64,000 bases of DNA from Agrostemma githago. Lineage: Eukaryota; Streptophyta; Magnoliopsida; Caryophyllales; Caryophyllaceae. Within the stretch, counting starts at the first letter, position 1, and every line of letters begins with the position of its first letter. This document shows positions 9,484 through 20,576 of this stretch, in pieces. The position numbers and the translations under genes were made by a program. The stretch spans positions 12,187,081 through 12,251,080 of the forward strand of contig OY288262.1 of assembly GCA_958450325.1 (NCBI GenBank). The letters run 5' to 3'. The notes beneath the pieces were generated by a model, which searched no databases, had not been told where the DNA came from, and worked only from the letters and a program-made list of their open reading frames with translations.

Positions 9484-9759
9484 ATATATATATATATACA
9501 CGTTCCATCAAACCTCAAATTAGGGAACTATCATAAGTAAATAAAAAATCAATTAGAGAATCTTTTAATTATTATAATATATATTTAAATTATTATAGTA
9601 ATATGATGTTTTACAATTCTAAGGTAAAAACCTTTAGAATTCATTTTTTAAAAAACATTATCGTAATAAATTATAAAAATGAAATATTTAGATTCGTGGT
9701 AAAAAATACTTTCATTAGAGTATAAATTTCATATTATTTGTTTCATATTATGTGATGAA

Positions 9760-10640
9760 TCTATTATATAATATCGCAGTTGTAAAACTATCCCACATCG
9801 ACAAATTATAATATGATGATGAAATTCTATATTATAAATATGAGTAATCATTTGTTCTTTGATATCTACCAAAAGTCTTTTGAATCTCAAAAAGAGTTTT
9901 TAAGACTTAAACCTTAGTAATTATCCTACATGGAAAAATTATGATGAGGTGATGAAATTTTATATTATAAATAAGAGTAATCATTCGGTTTTAAATATTG
10001 ACAAAAAAAACTTTCAAAAAATTATGATGGGGTGATGAAATTTTATATTATAAATAATAGTAATCATTCGGTTTTAAATATCGACAAAACAACTTTTGAG
10101 TCTTAAAAAAACTTTTAATATATAAGACTCCAAACTTAAAATCATCCCACGTTGAAAAATTATAGTGAGGTGATGAAATTTTATACTTCGTATTATAACC
10201 AAGAGTAATGTATGATGTATTTTTTTTAATTTTAAAAAGAACTCTTAATACTATAAACTTAAATAAATTATCCCACATCGAAAAGTTAGGATAAGTTGAT
10301 GAATTATTTAAATAAGACTAATCATAAGACTACAAACCTAAGTAAAAATAATCTCACATCAAACAATTATAATAAGGTGATGAACTTTTATATTATAATC
10401 AAGAGTAATGTCAGAGTATCATGTATTTTTTTTCTTTTTAAAAAGAGCTCTTAAGACTATAAGCTTAAGATCTCACATCGAAAAATTATTACGAGGTGAT
10501 GACTAATCATGTGTTCTTAAATATCAATAAAAAAAAAACTTTTACGTCTTAAAAAATCTCTTAATAAGACTGCAAACTTAAGTAAAATAATCTCACATCG
10601 AAAAAGTATAATAAGGTAGATATGGTTTCTGTTTTATTAT
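9760..10640. repeat. Degenerate tandem repeat, about eight units of 80-130 bases
   Basis: Each unit begins with a TCCCACATCG-like word followed by AAAAATTATAATGAGGTGATGAA, then TTTTATATTATAAATAAGAG, a variable part with TTTAAATATCGAC, and CTTTTAAGACTATAAACTTAA. Unit starts lie near 9791, 9923, 10015, 10142, 10270, 10350, 10471 and 10588. Units differ by 10-30 percent and by indels. No coding sequence is present. Confidence 0.7.
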
Positions 10641-10849
10641 ATAGTATAGATAGATAGATAGATTGAAAATTTAGAGATATTGTAAATTCATCCCTCTTTG
10701 AAGCCACTGTTGAATGACTTAACCAATATCTGCTTTATTGAAGCTTGGATTGTAGAACTATAGGTTGTGAAAACAATAACGATAAATCAACTAGTCATTT
10801 ATTTACAATTACGGACTTTACAACTATAGAATTATAAAATGTTTAACAT

Positions 10850-11055
10850 GAACGACTTTCGTACTTACACTTGAATCTACCAAGATGAGTTCGACACCAA
10901 AATTAAAGGTTTCCTCCCAATCTGATTCGCGTCGGTCTCTGATTTTCGGGGAGTTTTTAACCATTTTCGCAGAACCCCAACCGTGATCCGGACAAGCTTC
11001 CTTGACTCCTTAATATCAGAAATAAGAATGGGTTCATACTGAAAAGCCATGATGT
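10850..11055 (-). pseudogene. Fragment of an RPA1-like OB-fold protein gene (possibly Helitron- or host-derived)
   Basis: The minus strand from about 11048 reads MAFQYEPILISDIKESRKLV and then RITVGVLRKW, which resembles the first strands of a plant replication protein A OB-fold. A frame change within the next 30-60 bases would continue it as FGVELILVDSS, ending at a GTAAGT donor near 10864, again as in RPA1-like first exons. The fragment is frameshifted and has no further exons nearby, so it is probably a relic. The call rests on pattern memory alone. Confidence 0.35.
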
Positions 11056-11465
11056 AGAAGAAATTTAATATGGTAGTATTTTTTGGGTGGGACGCCAAAT
11101 ATGGGAGAATTGATAAATTGATGATTGTAACGTGGGAATTGTTTGATGACTGAGAAAGCGAAGTTGTGATGATGTAGAAGATTATTTATATTTAGAATAG
11201 AATTTAGAATATTTAGAATAGAATCCTTTATTAATTAAATTTAATTTTAACCTCTCTCCACCTTAAATGTGGGAAGTTATGTTGTATCAGTTGAGATGTA
11301 ACTCTCCATTATGCATGACGTTTTTTTTTTTCCTCTAACCTCCTTCAATTTTTCAAATGTGATTTAAATTTAAATTTTTAATGTTTAAGGTAACCGTCAC
11401 CTATTTTAGGGAGTTATTGGACAAAAGTGAATGTTTATAAATAGGGAGGCTCTAAATGTTGAAGA
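11056..11465. other. AT-rich intergenic DNA, nothing recognised
   Basis: No open frame, repeat pair or terminal structure is visible in this stretch apart from short A/T runs and a poly-T near 11322. Confidence 0.6.
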
Positions 11466-11467
11466 TA

Positions 11468-11679
11468 CTCCATCTATTTCATTCATATCTTCCATATTTA
11501 TTTTTTCAACCATTTCTTTAATTTCTTCCAATTTTTTTTTATTATCAAATTCTCTATTACCTAGGTGGCTCACCTATTTTACCCCTCTACTTTTAACTAA
11601 TTTATTATTTTTCTTAAGAGATGTGTCATTTAGAAATGTGTCCGTTTTGAAGTGGAAGAAATCAATGAAACGGAGGGAG
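11468..11679. mobile_element. Stowaway MITE, 212 bases
   Basis: The left end CTCCATCTATTTCATTCATAT and the right end (reverse complement CTCCCTCCGTTTCATTGATT) are the Stowaway terminal sequence CTCCCTCCGTTTC with small changes. TA target duplications flank it at 11466-11467 and 11680-11681. It lies about 285 bases upstream of the LBR start codon. Confidence 0.85.
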
Positions 11680-11764
11680 TAAGAGATTGAATCAACGAGA
11701 GAAAGTAAATTTTTAGGTAAAACAAAGGCGAAGAAGTGAGATTAGTTAGGTAGTTGTAACGTCT

Positions 11765-11968
11765 ATGAAACACCAACTACAATGTCATAAAGTTTGTGTG
11801 GACAAGGAAATGATGGGAACAGAACGGTGGAATCGGAAGCTAACGAAATTGATCCTCCTCCTGCTCCCAGATCCCACCATCTCTTTCGTACCAATCACCA
11901 CTGCTGCCTCTCTCTCCCTCTCCTTTGACTCTCTCTCTCTCTCTTCCAGTCCTAAGTGGTACCCATGA
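11765..11968 (+). promoter_or_regulatory. Possible upstream ORF overlapping the LBR start codon
   Basis: An ATG at 11765 opens a 67-codon frame whose TGA (11966-11968) overlaps the LBR ATG (11965-11967) as ATGA. It includes a pyrimidine-rich C/T tract at about 11909-11948, typical of plant 5' untranslated regions. Whether the transcript starts upstream of 11765 cannot be seen, so the regulatory role is only a possibility. Confidence 0.25.
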
Positions 11969-14900
11969 AACCTACAACAACTCCCCTCTTCCCTCTCCTC
12001 CTCCTCCTCCTTCTCCTCCTTCATCCAACAACAACAACAACAACAACAACAACATCCAACAACGACATCAACAACAACCACATATCCTTCCTAATTTCGA
12101 CAAAAGGTCTAAACTTTCTGAAAGACTTGCTCATCTCCAAAGCAATCACCTCTCTCACGCCATTACACATCCCCAGTATCCAACAATCCAAGAAAATACC
12201 CTTCATCGGTAATGTCTTTATTAACATATCCAATCTCACTCTCCAACACATTCGCGTCTCCAATTCCAGTTCCATCACACCTTCTCCTCATTCTCATTCT
12301 GGAGGTGTTGCCTTTCTTGTTTCTGGGGCCACTGCCAATCTAACCTTGGATTGGTATTACTCTTACTTCTCTGGTTTCATTTTCCCCATCCAAATCTCTG
12401 ATCATGGCCTTGCTTCTATTCAGGTTCTCTTTACCTTTCTTCTCTCTCTCTATACTACTTCCTTTCTACAATTATAATTATAATTATCCATCACTCCCGT
12501 TTTAAACGATTGATTGCCCGTTTCTGTAATATAGTATGTATGTCACAAATATCATTTAAAACCGTATCTAGTACGTATGTTACTAGGAGGCTGAGATGCA
12601 TGCATGCCTGCCCTTTATGTATGATAAGGATATTCATATGCCTTCCTACCAAAATGAAGAAAACTCATCTTCATTGCATGCCACTGTTGTGTTGTTACTC
12701 TCTATCTATATGATGCAACCTGAACAATTTAAGGGAAAAACAATAAAAAAATGGTAATGAATAAAGTAGAAAAGATGATGCAAATAACTGTCTAAATTGG
12801 TGCAAGTAAAAGGCTGTTCAAATATGCAATTGATAGGCCTAGAAATGAGCTAAGAAATGCAGTAGCTGGTATTAGAAAGCTACCTGGGTTCTATAGCAAA
12901 AAGATAATCAGAAAGAGAAGGATTTTCATTAATTGATTTGATGATTTCTGAGTACATGAGATTACTTATTTATAGGCCAGATTACTTGAGGATCAAGCTC
13001 AGTAATATAGCTGTTACAAAATTCTTATCCCCTTAAGCATGTGTATTAGGACCACCATAGCTAGCTGGCAGTTCTCCTTGTACTATCAACGGATTGATTC
13101 CTCTTCTTTGGCCTTTTGTGAATGCTTCATTCTCTGGACCAACTTGCTGAGTCATTACTCCCATGTGCTCCATAATTCCCTTCCTTTCTTTTGATTCCAA
13201 ACCTGCCCTTCCTCTAATTTCGATTGAGTATGCCTGCGCGACAAGTTCCGGTATGATCAGAAACAGATTTGCATCACTATATATATGGTACTTCTAAGTC
13301 TTTAACTCATTAAAGGTTGGACTTGGACTTAGAGGACTTTGAAGGGTTTTTCCTGTTGTCAAGGGATTACATTATCGATTTACTTCAGATGAACACCCCC
13401 CCCCCCCCCCCCCAATATACTCCCTTCCTTTTATTCATTTGTTTGCCTACTCCTCACAATGAATATAAAAGACAAACAAATGGATAAAACGGAGGGTACA
13501 TATATATATATATATATATATATAGCATAGCTTTTCCGATAAACACCATAGTCTGGACTCCCATTTCTACACACTACACTCTGAGTCTTGACTTCAATGT
13601 TAAGGGTGTACCTGTACTTGAGTAGGGGGATTTGGGGGGGGGGGGGGGGGGGAAGTAATTAATTTCCTTGTTTTGTTAGCAAAATGAGGGATCCCTACAC
13701 CAAGGGTGGTTAAATCTCTCCAATAAAGGAAAGATTTGGAGGCCAAACTCACTCGTTACCTCCCTTTCCCTTCTCTTTTTATATTTAAACACACCTAAAA
13801 CATCCGTCTGCGGGCCTGGCCTTACTTCCCATGAAAGATCACCCGGTAATCAATAAATTATCTGTTTACTTTGCTACCTCAGGAAAGGTTTGGCTGAGAA
13901 TTGGAAACACTATAGTGCGAGCTCGTTGCATTTTTTTTCTCCAAATGGGAGCGTGATTGATTGAGAGAGAGTTGTTTTACCTCAGTTAAGTTACAAGAAT
14001 GACTTCGTGAAAAATGACTAGATAGGGAAATGTTAAGGCAATAGAGAGCCCTTTCTGTTATCAACTTATCATTTCTTGTCTTAGCTTATCTTGCTTGTCA
14101 ATAGGTAAGACTGAAGAGTTGTCTTCATGTATTTTTGTAACTTCAATTAAGAATTGAGAGTGAGCATTGCTTGTTTACAGAGTTGACCACAGAAAAGAGA
14201 ATCGGTAGTGTTTGTTTTCTCTCATTTGTGCCAAGTTAGCTCGTTTTGTGGACAAGATAATTCCCGTTTAAGTATAACGTTTAGCCCATCAAATCAAAGT
14301 TTTATGATTTTGAGCTAGCATCTTCTTTTTTTTTATCAAAGTTTTGGATTTTTAAGGCTCCAAGCCAAAAACAGAGGTAGCTTAAAAAGTGCTTTCCACA
14401 GTCAAGAGGCTTGAAGCCAACATATATATGAGGAAACCAATATAATATCCTACCTCTATCCCAAAATGATTGTCCCATTTTCTCATTGTATGTGAGGAGT
14501 ATTTTAATGAAACGTGACAATCTTAGTGGGACAGTGGGAGTATAATTGGTAAATCATCTGTTCAGGTTGAAGGATTACAAGTGGGCCTCACTCTGGGCTT
14601 GGAAAACCAAGATGGAAAATTGAATTTATCTCTTTTAGAATGTGGCTGCTTTGTGGAAGCTCTCACTATCAAATTGGAAGGAGGAGCATCTTGGCTTTAT
14701 CAATGGTATTTACCCTTTTAATTATTTTTAAGCTCATCTTCTCACTCCATGTGTATGTTCCTCTGTATCTTAAACTTTAGCCATTTGCACACTGTCGTGT
14801 TCATTCCTGCATATAGTCATATACTGTCAAATCTCAATAAAATGTTTATAAACCACAATTGATTAGTGAGACCGTTATTGAGTGGACGGGATTGAGTGTC

Positions 14901-17900
14901 GACATATACATGTTAGGCTTCTCAATATATTTTCCAACTCTTAGGATGTTTTGGATAGTGGATGACATAACATTGGAATGCGAGTTACTCTAAACATATA
15001 GCAGTAAGGTGAATGAGTTTCAATCAGTAACATCTACTCCGTATGTTACATTCGGCTTATGCCTTATTGACTAAGGTGCAAATAACGGTTTCCATTTTTC
15101 CACAATAATTTAGTGGTGCCTCCTATCTAATTGCAATGCTTGATCGATAACTTTATCGACAAGCGAAAGTGTTATGACATGCTCTTCCAAGTGGCCGCCA
15201 CTTGTGGGTAGCGATGAACACTGTTTGAGAACTTTGTTGCGGAAAGCATACTTAAATTTGTGTTTGTATGCCCTGTGGTGAAATCTGAACAAGATTGTGG
15301 TTTAAAATTTTGAAACTCGATTTTTGATGGTCACTTTTCAAGGTCTTATTAGACTCTCTTGATCTATATCCTCTTAGATAGTATGACCATTACCTTTATC
15401 GACCAATTGACTTTTTCTTACTGAATTTATATTTAAGAAGTCCAATAGGATGAGAAAGAGCTAGAACTAATATTTTGTGTGTTTGACATCTTCTAAGTAG
15501 TGTGAAATACCATTATCAGCCACTTGAGATCAAAATTTGGCTACTACATGCCCCAATTTAAATAAAAATCGTTACGTAACTAGGGCATGTATGGAAAGTG
15601 CATCTTTTTATTTTACTACATGTAGAAAGAGGCCGATGATTTTTGGATGGACTGAAAGGAAAACGGAAAAAATATGGGTGATGGAAGTAGTTCATTTTGT
15701 AGGATGGATTAGATTATCACACATGGAAATATTCCTTTCCTAAGTATGGTCTCCAGTACCCTTCAAGTTGCCCGTCATTTGTTTAGTCTACTCTTGTGGC
15801 CATATAATGAGTCATAAATCAACCCGAGCTGCATGAAGAAGAGTTTTCAGAATAGTTGGTACATTTGACATGAAGCTGTACTTCAAATTGTATTACTCAC
15901 ATCATGTGGAAAATTTGAATGCAATCGTGTCTCGTCTTACTTTATCGTAATTGCCGCTCTTGTAAAAGTGCTGATTCATTTGTTTGTGCATGGAAGGTTT
16001 GTTGATATTTTTGTCGAACGAATAGAATCTGCAGTGGAGGAAGCCATAACTCAGAAACTTAGAGAAGCAACTTCAGCTCTTGATTCTTCTCTTCAGAGCT
16101 TACCAAAAGAGATTCCCATCGATGATGTTGCATCTCTGAATGTTTCTTTTGTAGATGAACCTGTCCTGACTAACTCTTCAATTGGACTTCAGATAAATGG
16201 TTTGTTTGCCGCAAGTGATCAAACTTGGGAACCAAAGCTTTATGAAAATCGTTTGGAGATTTTCTCCTGTGACAAGTCGTCGAAAATGATTGGAATATCA
16301 ATAGACGAAGCTGTTTTTCTCTCTGCATCAGATTTGTATTTTGAGGTGCGACACAAATTTGATTGATTCATATATGCGTTTTACCTTCTATTCCAGTTTT
16401 GTTTCTATGCACACAATCATAGCTTTGTGTCTGTGCTTTGCCTTATCATATTTAATTAGCTTAGCACCTATGTAAAGTTGCACGGGCATGTATAGATAGT
16501 ATATACGAGTATAATTAAAAAAAAATTAATTCTAAAGAGTGATAACAAAATTTGGGTTTGAACACGCATCTTATATGAAGCACATGATTTCTCGTATATT
16601 ACACGAGAATTATGTACTCAATAAATACAATTACAATTAAAATACTTTTAAGCATTCAATTGTCTAGAGTAAATGATTTTCTCTAATTTTTACTGCAACA
16701 ATAATTTATACTCCGTACTTATTAATGGTCATAATAATTAGGAAGCTACTAACTATCGTACAACCTACTCTAGTCTGCGTTTATTGCCTGTTTTTTTCAT
16801 TCTTGTATGTAAGCTAAATACATAGTGAATGTCCTGCTCCAAAACATGTGTCAACTTAATTTTTTGGAGATTAAAACATTAATTAGGAGGTTACTAACTA
16901 TTGTACACTAATAAAATCAACTATTCACTACTCTGTATAGCAAAGAGATATATCGAAGTTTTCTCTTATATATGTTGTAAACGTTGTTTTTTTGTTTTGT
17001 GAAGTCTCCGGAATGGAGCCAATGGCATGAATTATTTATGGTCCAGTTCTATTGACTTTTCCTCACTAAGATATTGTAGAAATGATTTATTGTTCACACA
17101 GTCCTTATTATTTCTACTTGTCCAGGCAGGTTATTTGCAATGGATCTTGGATAAAATACCTGATCAGCACCTCCTGAACACTGTTGGTTGGAGATTTATT
17201 ATTCCTCAACTATATAAGAAATATCCAAATGATGATATGAATATGAATGTCTCTCTCACTCTTCCTCCAGCAATGAGAATTTCCCACGAAAGCATTCAGG
17301 TTACAGTCAATGCTCAATTGACAATAAATGTTCTGGAAGGAGGCGAAATAATACCCGTTGTATGCATTTTATTGGTAAGCATATACTCCGTATAATCACA
17401 GACTACTCATAGCTGGCTGGTTCATATGTATCACCTCGGATGTCTTTTTCTTTCTTTATTCCTAGAGTCTCAGATGACGTTAGAGTGGACTACAGTTGGT
17501 AATTTAAAGAAGATTTCCAGGCCTTTTTTTTACTTCTACTTAGCCTTTAAATATTTTTTGGTTCAGGAAATCCAGGCCTCAGGCTCAGTAAATATCAGAG
17601 GTAATAGTCTTGGTGGGAAAGTAAAACTGGAAGATTTCCAGATGACGTTAGAGTGGAGTAAAGTTGGTAATTTGAAGATGTTTCTGATTAAGGTATGTGT
17701 ATGTAACATGCTGAGCTATACGAGCTATATGATTCATATTTGTTTGAATCTCTATTCTCAGTTCCATCATCAACATATAATAAGATAGTACTCCATTACT
17801 CACATGTGTGCTTACTGCTTGCCGACGACCTTAAATTAGCATTCCTGATGGTGCTAGCTAGTTCCAGGGTTTTCCCTTTTTCCTGATTATTTGTTTGATT

Positions 17901-18327
17901 ATTGCAAGTAAACAACATGAATTAGCATTCTTACTTGTCTTACTGGGTGGGTTGATTACGGGCCATGCAATGGGTTTAGCATTTCCAGTGATTGAAAAAT
18001 ATAAGTCGGGTGGGGTTAGTTAACTAACATAAATTGATCTTAAATTTTGTCTTTCTAGTTTTCCATGTTCATTGAGCAAAATGCTCTCAATCAAATACTA
18101 ACACTGACGGGATTTATCTTTAATTTGTGCAGCCTGCTATATGGACAGTTGTCGAAACTGTTCTTTTACCATATGCAAACATACGTCTTCTGAAAGGATT
18201 TCCATTACCCATGATCAGTGGATTCACCCTCGAAAATGCGAAAATAAGATACTTGGATTCCGTCCTCATCATTTGCAGTGACGTTGCATATTCAGACGAC
18301 AATGCTCTTGCGTTGCATGTATCATAG
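11965..18327 (+). CDS. LBR-1-like: BPI/LBP family protein (LBR-like LPS-binding protein), 6 exons, 505 aa
   Basis: Exons: 11965-12423, 14566-14705, 15997-16345, 17126-17374, 17567-17692 and 18133-18327. All introns are GT-AG, and the joined frame is open (1518 bases with stop). The start is the ATG giving MKPTTTPLFPLL and a Leu-rich signal peptide (residues 1 to about 22), followed by a Thr/Asn-rich spacer. The N-terminal BPI barrel follows (about 40-230; GLNFLKDLL, VSGATANLTLDWYYSY, SLLECGCF, GGASWLYQ). The C-terminal barrel is at about 270-480 (DKIPDQHLLNT, WRFIIPQLYKKYPN, PLPMISGFTL). Plant members (Arabidopsis LBR-1 and LBR-2) bind bacterial lipopolysaccharide and promote LPS responses. 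The protein is probably secreted or endomembrane. Length is close to the family's usual 480-500. No break was found. This is the only intact host gene seen. Confidence 0.92.
13396..13413. repeat. Poly-C tract (18 C) in LBR intron 1
   Basis: An uninterrupted run of 18 C on the + strand. A 19-base poly-G run lies 220 bases downstream (13634-13652), so the transcript could pair the two. The lengths may be unreliable because sequencing slips on homopolymers. Confidence 0.85.
13420..13496. mobile_element. Short Stowaway-like MITE, 77 bases, in LBR intron 1
   Basis: Left end CTCCCTTCCTTTTATTCATT and right end (reverse complement CCCTCCGTTTTATCCATT) form near-complementary arms of about 30 bases. 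TA duplications lie at 13418-13419 and 13497-13498. An (TA)n tract of about 26 bases follows at 13499-13524. Confidence 0.75.
13634..13652. repeat. Poly-G tract (19 G) in LBR intron 1
   Basis: An uninterrupted run of 19 G, the complement of the poly-C run at 13396-13413. It could form a quadruplex or a hairpin with it in RNA. Confidence 0.85.
14453..14540. mobile_element. Stowaway-like MITE, 88 bases, just before LBR exon 2
   Basis: Left end CCTCTATCCCAAAATGATTG and right end (reverse complement CTCCCACTGTCCCACTAAG) are diverged Stowaway ends, with TA at 14451-14452 and 14541-14542. It ends only 25 bases before the exon 2 boundary at 14566, so it lies across the branch-point and acceptor region of intron 1. 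Confidence 0.65.
17471..17518 (+). repeat. Partial copy of LBR exon 5 inside intron 4
   Basis: CAGATGACGTTAGAGTGGA and the following bases to GGTAATTTAAAGAAG match exon 5 at 17639-17681 with about four changes. The copy lies 53 bases or more upstream of the exon 5 acceptor (17566), has no acceptor of its own immediately before it, and is followed by AAGATTTCCAG, also as in exon 5. It looks like a local duplication of exon DNA. Confidence 0.75.
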
Positions 18328-19471
18328 GCAACATAACTGCAGTTTGCGGGTTAAATACGTGTATTCTTCTGTTTTAGTAGACCTTAGACACGGATCACAC
18401 GACCTTTCATATACCACGCAACTTGCGACTCGTTAAAAAAAAACAGATACCTTCCTAATTTTTTTTTAGGACTTGTATATATTGTCCTTTTATCCCTTTT
18501 GTCATGAATTTATCAATACTTGTGCTAACAAATTTAGTTACTTAACAAAGGTGGCTGGTGAATATGTATATTTGCATAGTGTAAATAAATTGTTGTTCGT
18601 ATAGAGAAGATAGTGACAGTTTGTCTTCCCGATCATGCAGATAGATTATGATATGATATGATATGATATGATTGGTCGTGTATTTATTTCAAAAGAATCG
18701 TATGAGATGCGCTCATAAATTATGGGAGCAAATCCCTGTAACTGGGAGCCTGTGAAATGATGTTTGACCCATTTTGAATTGAACTAGTGTGATACTTGTG
18801 ACACGTCATGAGGTTGTACACTTTTATCTGTTAAAGGAAATTGTCAATAACATTAGAAGTGTAATATTGTCGTTAATTGGAGTATGTTAATACATTGGGT
18901 TACTTAGTATTAAGTTCCTTATTATTACATCAAAATGATAGGAGAAATGGAACAAGTGCGCAAAAAAAAAAAGTGTAGTTCTGAGTCCGGAAATGACGTT
19001 ACACGACTAAACGTGTTACACTGTTCTACGTTATAAAGCCAAAAAGTCGATTGCATAAAATGTAATTTAAATAGCTTTTAAAAAACTTAAACATTGGCTA
19101 TTGAATTTTATATATAACGGCCACATAAATGTGAGAGTTAATATATATTTATGCCTCTATTCAATTGCTCAATTAAATTATGAATTAATTTTAGTTTAAT
19201 TCTCATACTAAAAGGTCTCTTTGTGAGACTACATAATGGGAAAAATTAGACTAGTAAGATAGATAGTCTAATGAGTATATACACCGTACCACACATACAC
19301 ATACTAGTATACTCTTATGAAGTCCACCATCAATGGGACTTGGGATTTGGGGCGTGGACATATTCCGTGACTCTAGTAGCCAGCGGAGATATGATTACAT
19401 GGTAGTAGACAATTGGCGAGCACAACGATCCGATCACTTTCGCATAAAGGTTTGTCCTTATTTTCCTACAG
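18328..19471. other. Intergenic DNA downstream of LBR
   Basis: No gene is recognised. It holds a short (GATAT)n run near 18645-18672 and the 3' untranslated region of LBR. The last 140 bases before 19471 could be the end of an old LTR because a copia-type primer site follows. Confidence 0.6.
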
Positions 19472-19483
19472 TGGTATTAGAGC
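19472..19483 (+). promoter_or_regulatory. Decayed copia primer-binding site
   Basis: TGGTATTAGAGC differs by one base from TGGTATCAGAGC, the initiator tRNA-Met primer site used by the two copia elements at 20532 and 28287. It follows TTTTCCTACA, a plausible LTR end. No gag follows. The downstream DNA is AT-rich and non-coding, so this would be a very old or deleted element. Confidence 0.4.
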
Positions 19484-20154
19484 AAATGTGTTTTTTCTAT
19501 TGTCTCTACAAATATCGTGAACACCCAAGTTTTGTTTTAATTCGTGTTTTGCAAATTGTTTTAAGATAAATCATCTCATGTGAAGCATAACTTTATTGAA
19601 TAATTTTGTGCATGCTACGAATTGGTTTCATAAGGAATAAAGATGAATATAATTTGTGTAGTCCATGTCAATTTATCTTAAACATTTGTATTTTTGTCGA
19701 ATTAAATTTGTCTAATTGAATATATTTTTAAACTCGTAATGCGGAGTATTTGTTATTTCATGAAAATGAGTTTTTAAATTTATTTTAATGTTTTTGTAAC
19801 ATTAATCGTTGTGCTAATTAGTTTAGCCTAGACGTATAAAACACTTTCATGATAATTTTATATTAGTTTACATAAATTTGTTTTATGTACTACGGAGTAT
19901 ATTATTATATGTCATAGTGCTTTTACTATTGTGCTTAATTCGTTTTAGCGGGGTGTTGTGATCGTATATTTTTAAGGTCATATAAATTTGTTTTATATGG
20001 ATAAGTAGTTAAATATCTTTGTGATAATGATTACTATTACATATATGCTAATTAGTTTAGCAAATTATGTATTTATATGAATAAGTTTCATATGTGCATG
20101 GTTTGTGTGTGGACTATATAAATATGTTTTATATAGATTATTATAGGTCTTTGT
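19484..20154. other. AT-rich non-coding DNA, target of later LTR insertions
   Basis: No open frame of note. It contains degenerate words such as TGCTAATTAGTTTAGC (twice, near 19812 and 20047) and ATAAATTTGTTTTATATG (three times). Similar DNA reappears at 25119-25407, 27846-28025 and 32803-33300, as if one tract had been split by insertions. Confidence 0.6.
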
Positions 20155-20528
20155 TGTTAGAATATGTGACTTGAAGTTGATATTTCTTAGTTTGGTGGTT
20201 GTCTCACATCTAAGGAAATAGGAAAGTGTGGTTCATGTACAACATATATATTGTATTTTTGTCCCACATCGGAAGATTAGAAAAGGTGAGGGGATTCTAT
20301 TCATATAAATAGGAGTCTCCCCTCCACCTTAGAATCCATCCAAAAATATTTGAATCTCTTATGTCATTCCTTAGAGAGATCTCATACGAGTCTATAATTT
20401 GCATTCTCGCGACATAGTAAAAGTTTTTCTCTTCGCCTGTGGACGTAGGTAACAAGTTGTTAGTGAACCACGTTAAATCTTGGTCTCTTTCTTTTATTAT
20501 TGCCGTGTTTGTTAGCTTCCGCACAACA
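20155..20528 (+). repeat. 5' LTR of Tork-like copia element
   Basis: Begins TGTTAGAATATGTGAC and ends CTTCCGCACAACA. It contains the word TCCCACATCGGAAG and a TATA box at 20304. The primer site follows at 20532. Confidence 0.95.
20304..20311 (+). promoter_or_regulatory. TATA box of the copia LTR
   Basis: TATAAATA in TTCATATAAATAGGAGTCTC, about 225 bases before the end of the LTR. It is kept unchanged in the 3' LTR (24894-24901). Confidence 0.65.
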
Positions 20529-20531
20529 AAC

Positions 20532-20543
20532 TGGTATCAGAGC
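20532..20543 (+). promoter_or_regulatory. Primer-binding site, initiator tRNA-Met
   Basis: TGGTATCAGAGC, the standard plant copia primer site, three bases after the end of the 5' LTR. Confidence 0.9.
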
Positions 20544-20576
20544 TCAAGGTATCTCGAGTATCTGTGATCTCGGGAA

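Noticed and set aside
11785..12081. A minus-strand frame with poly-Cys and Glu-rich text
   Set aside because: Antisense to the signal peptide, Thr repeat and C/T-rich leader of LBR exon 1.
19333..19569. A 78-codon + frame (MGLGIWGVDIFRDSSSQ)
   Set aside because: It crosses a copia-type primer site and has no homologue I recognise; more likely the end of a decayed LTR and leader.
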